The position numbers and the translations under genes were made by a program. DNA of 64,000 nucleotides from Chloroherpetonaceae bacterium (lineage in GTDB: Bacteria > Bacteroidota > Chlorobiia > Chlorobiales > Thermochlorobacteraceae), in assembly GCA_025056565.1 (NCBI GenBank), contig JANWWA010000004.1, forward strand, positions 125,689 to 189,688. Direction: 5' to 3'. Below, piece after piece: positions 62,863-64,000 of this stretch (positions are counted from its first letter, which is position 1; every line of letters begins with the position of its first letter). The notes under the pieces are model-generated. The model had not been told where the DNA came from, made no database searches, and saw only the letters and a list, made by a program, of their open reading frames with translations.

Positions 62863-64000
62863 CCTCCAGTGGGAGAAGCAGCTTTGAGTTTATCCCGATA
62901 CTTTATTGCAAATGTCTCACTGAATCTCACAAGTCCTGTGCGCAAGTAGTGCAAGTTCACGAAGGTTTTATTCTTCAAGTAGAGATACGCTAAGAGCGTT
63001 CCATTTTCATCGTATTTCACGGCGTCGAACTTCAAAAACAAGCTTTCGCCACGCAGTTTTTCTTCCAAAAATCGCATCGCTTCAGCAGCTCTTTCCTCAA
63101 TCGCTTCAACGCCGATGAGACGCACAACCACGCCATTTTCAAGCTCAATCAGGTTAGGTGAAAGCACAGTTCTAAGGCGCAGATATTCAGTTGGAGAGAT
63201 GATTTGCTCAGCGCTGACTCGCGAGCCAAAAGACAAGGCTCTGGGGTCAACCTTCTTGTCGAACTTTACTGGATCCTTAAACACATAAGGTAGTGCTTTG
63301 ATGTGCTCAGAGAAATCCAGTTCTTCACGGCAGGGCTTGAGCACTTCGAAGGAGACTTGCTCAAAAACATCGGTTTGTCCAATGCCTAGTTTTTCTGCGA
63401 TGATAGGCAGAAATTGCTCGTTTACTTCATAGCCGATAGAATGTCGTCTTAGTCGGCGTGCTGCAAGCGATGTGGTGCCGCTGCCAAGAAAGGGGTCTAG
63501 AACTGTTTCGCCTACGAAGCTAAACATCTTGATGAGACGGCGAGGCAATTCTTCGGGAAACATTGCAAGGTGCTTATCCTGCCTTTCACCTGAAAATGTC
63601 CAATGTCCTGAAAAGTATTCGTTCCACTCTTCTGGCGTCAGCTTAGAGCGTTCTTTTGCTTCACGGCTCACTTTGGGTGGCGCTCCACCTTTTTTGAAAA
63701 GCAGGATGTATTCGTAGTCAATTTTCACAATACCATTACGTGGGTAAGGAAAAGACCCCATCACTGCAGCGCCGCCAGTTGTGTTGCAGGTTGTAACCTT
63801 TTGCCAGATAATCTTGCCCATATAGTCGAAACCGATAGCCTCACAGAACTTAATGATTTCGGTATGAATAGGTATAACCTTATAGCGTCCGTAATAGACC
63901 GCACGTGCAAATTGGTCGCCGATGTTAATGCAGAGGCGGCAGCCATTGTGTAAAACGCGGTAGCACTCTTTCCAGACAAGGTTGAGGTTGTTGATGTAGT
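62859..64000 (-). CDS. DNA methyltransferase with C-terminal SNase-like domain (partial, 5' end missing)
   Basis: At least 380 codons are open to the right edge; the ATG at 63821 is internal. Upstream residues read VWKECYRVLHNGCRLCINIG and FCEAIGFDYMGKIIWQKV, typical of N4-cytosine/N6-adenine enzymes. Motif I, LDPFLGSGTTSLAARRL, comes late (residues 108-124 from that Met), as in the beta class; motif IV (S/DPPY) must lie beyond the window. After it, residues 222-313 form a staphylococcal-nuclease-like domain: VVVRLIGVEAIEE, then YDENGTLLAYLYLKNKTFVN. Of the SNase catalytic residues, Arg35-equivalent and Glu43-equivalent are kept, Asp40 is Glu, and Arg87 is Thr, so it is probably non-catalytic. 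Confidence 0.85.
   Translation of the reverse strand, partial: YINNLNLVWKECYRVLHNGCRLCINIGDQFARAVYYGRYKVIPIHTEIIKFCEAIGFDYMGKIIWQKVTTCNTTGGAAVMGSFPYPRNGIVKIDYEYILLFKKGGAPPKVSREAKERSKLTPEEWNEYFSGHWTFSGERQDKHLAMFPEELPRRLIKMFSFVGETVLDPFLGSGTTSLAARRLRRHSIGYEVNEQFLPIIAEKLGIGQTDVFEQVSFEVLKPCREELDFSEHIKALPYVFKDPVKFDKKVDPRALSFGSRVSAEQIISPTEYLRLRTVLSPNLIELENGVVVRLIGVEAIEERAAEAMRFLEEKLRGESLFLKFDAVKYDENGTLLAYLYLKNKTFVNLHYLRTGLVRFSETFAIKYRDKLKAASPTGG

Noticed and set aside
1-64000. CRISPR arrays, insertion sequences, prophage, rRNA genes
   Set aside because: No spaced direct repeats, transposase or integrase genes, phage structural genes or rRNA segments were seen on either strand.

Overview
This window reads as chromosomal core DNA from a member of the Chlorobiota (green-sulfur-bacterium lineage) or a close relative in the Bacteroidota/Chlorobiota group. 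The sequence evidence is: paired korA/korB genes for a 2-oxoglutarate:ferredoxin oxidoreductase (an enzyme of the reductive TCA cycle); an MGDG-synthase-type glycosyltransferase; a stand-alone ArsA/Get3-like ATPase; a PorV-like outer-membrane barrel; a divergent ferrochelatase; menaquinone, heme and LPS (KDO, lipid A) genes; and several promoters of the Bacteroidota type (TTTG, 19-20 nt, TAnnTTTG). No chlorophyll, chlorosome or reaction-centre gene is in view, so phototrophy is only an inference. A MjaI-like restriction gene hints at a thermophile but does not prove it.

Layout. 1-5940: end of dnaE, a thioredoxin/glutaredoxin/thioredoxin reductase run (trxA-grx-trxB), rpmB with its own promoter, rnhA, an unknown one-span membrane protein, a lipoprotein peroxiredoxin and a quinone-oxidoreductase-like protein. 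5969-9509 (minus strand): hemE, a single-domain response regulator, rfbC, dtd, kdsB and a candidate 37-aa ORF, closed by a terminator. 9765-20370: ymdB, a secreted UshA-like protein, hisI, menG, metG (minus), lpxH, hisG, mog, an ArsA-like ATPase and mnmA. 20409-25265: a barrel-HhH fusion protein, tRNA-Asn, xseB and korAB.

25495-45854 holds one almost uninterrupted str-S10-spc-alpha supercluster: rpsL, rpsG, fusA, tuf, rpsJ, rplC, D, W, B, rpsS, rplV, rpsC, rplP, rpmC, rpsQ, rplN, tRNA-Gly, rplX, rplE, rpsN, rpsH, rplF, rplR, rpsE, rpmD, rplO, secY, map, infA, rpmJ, rpsM, rpsK, rpsD, rpoA, rplQ. Unusual points are a tRNA gene inside the operon, a strong terminator-like hairpin between tuf and rpsJ, structured spacers before rpsH and rplR, and a separate promoter before rpmJ.

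45947-57379: pdxH, a ferrochelatase-like gene, an M61 peptidase, a dienelactone hydrolase, an MGDG-synthase-like glycosyltransferase, a minus-strand cassette (polysaccharide deacetylase, AI-2E family permease, LolD-type ATPase), uvrC and an Uma2-family nuclease. 57439-62210: arginine biosynthesis (argC, argJ, a GNAT acetyltransferase, argB, argF) with ArgR-type palindromes before argC and before the GNAT gene. 62281-64000 (minus): a restriction-modification pair, a MjaI-like endonuclease and a DNA methyltransferase that carries a C-terminal staphylococcal-nuclease-like domain and runs off the window.

No CRISPR array, rRNA, transposase or prophage was seen. The most interesting items are the methyltransferase-SNase fusion, the tRNA-Gly inside the spc operon, the barrel-HhH fusion, and the hairpins within the ribosomal cluster.
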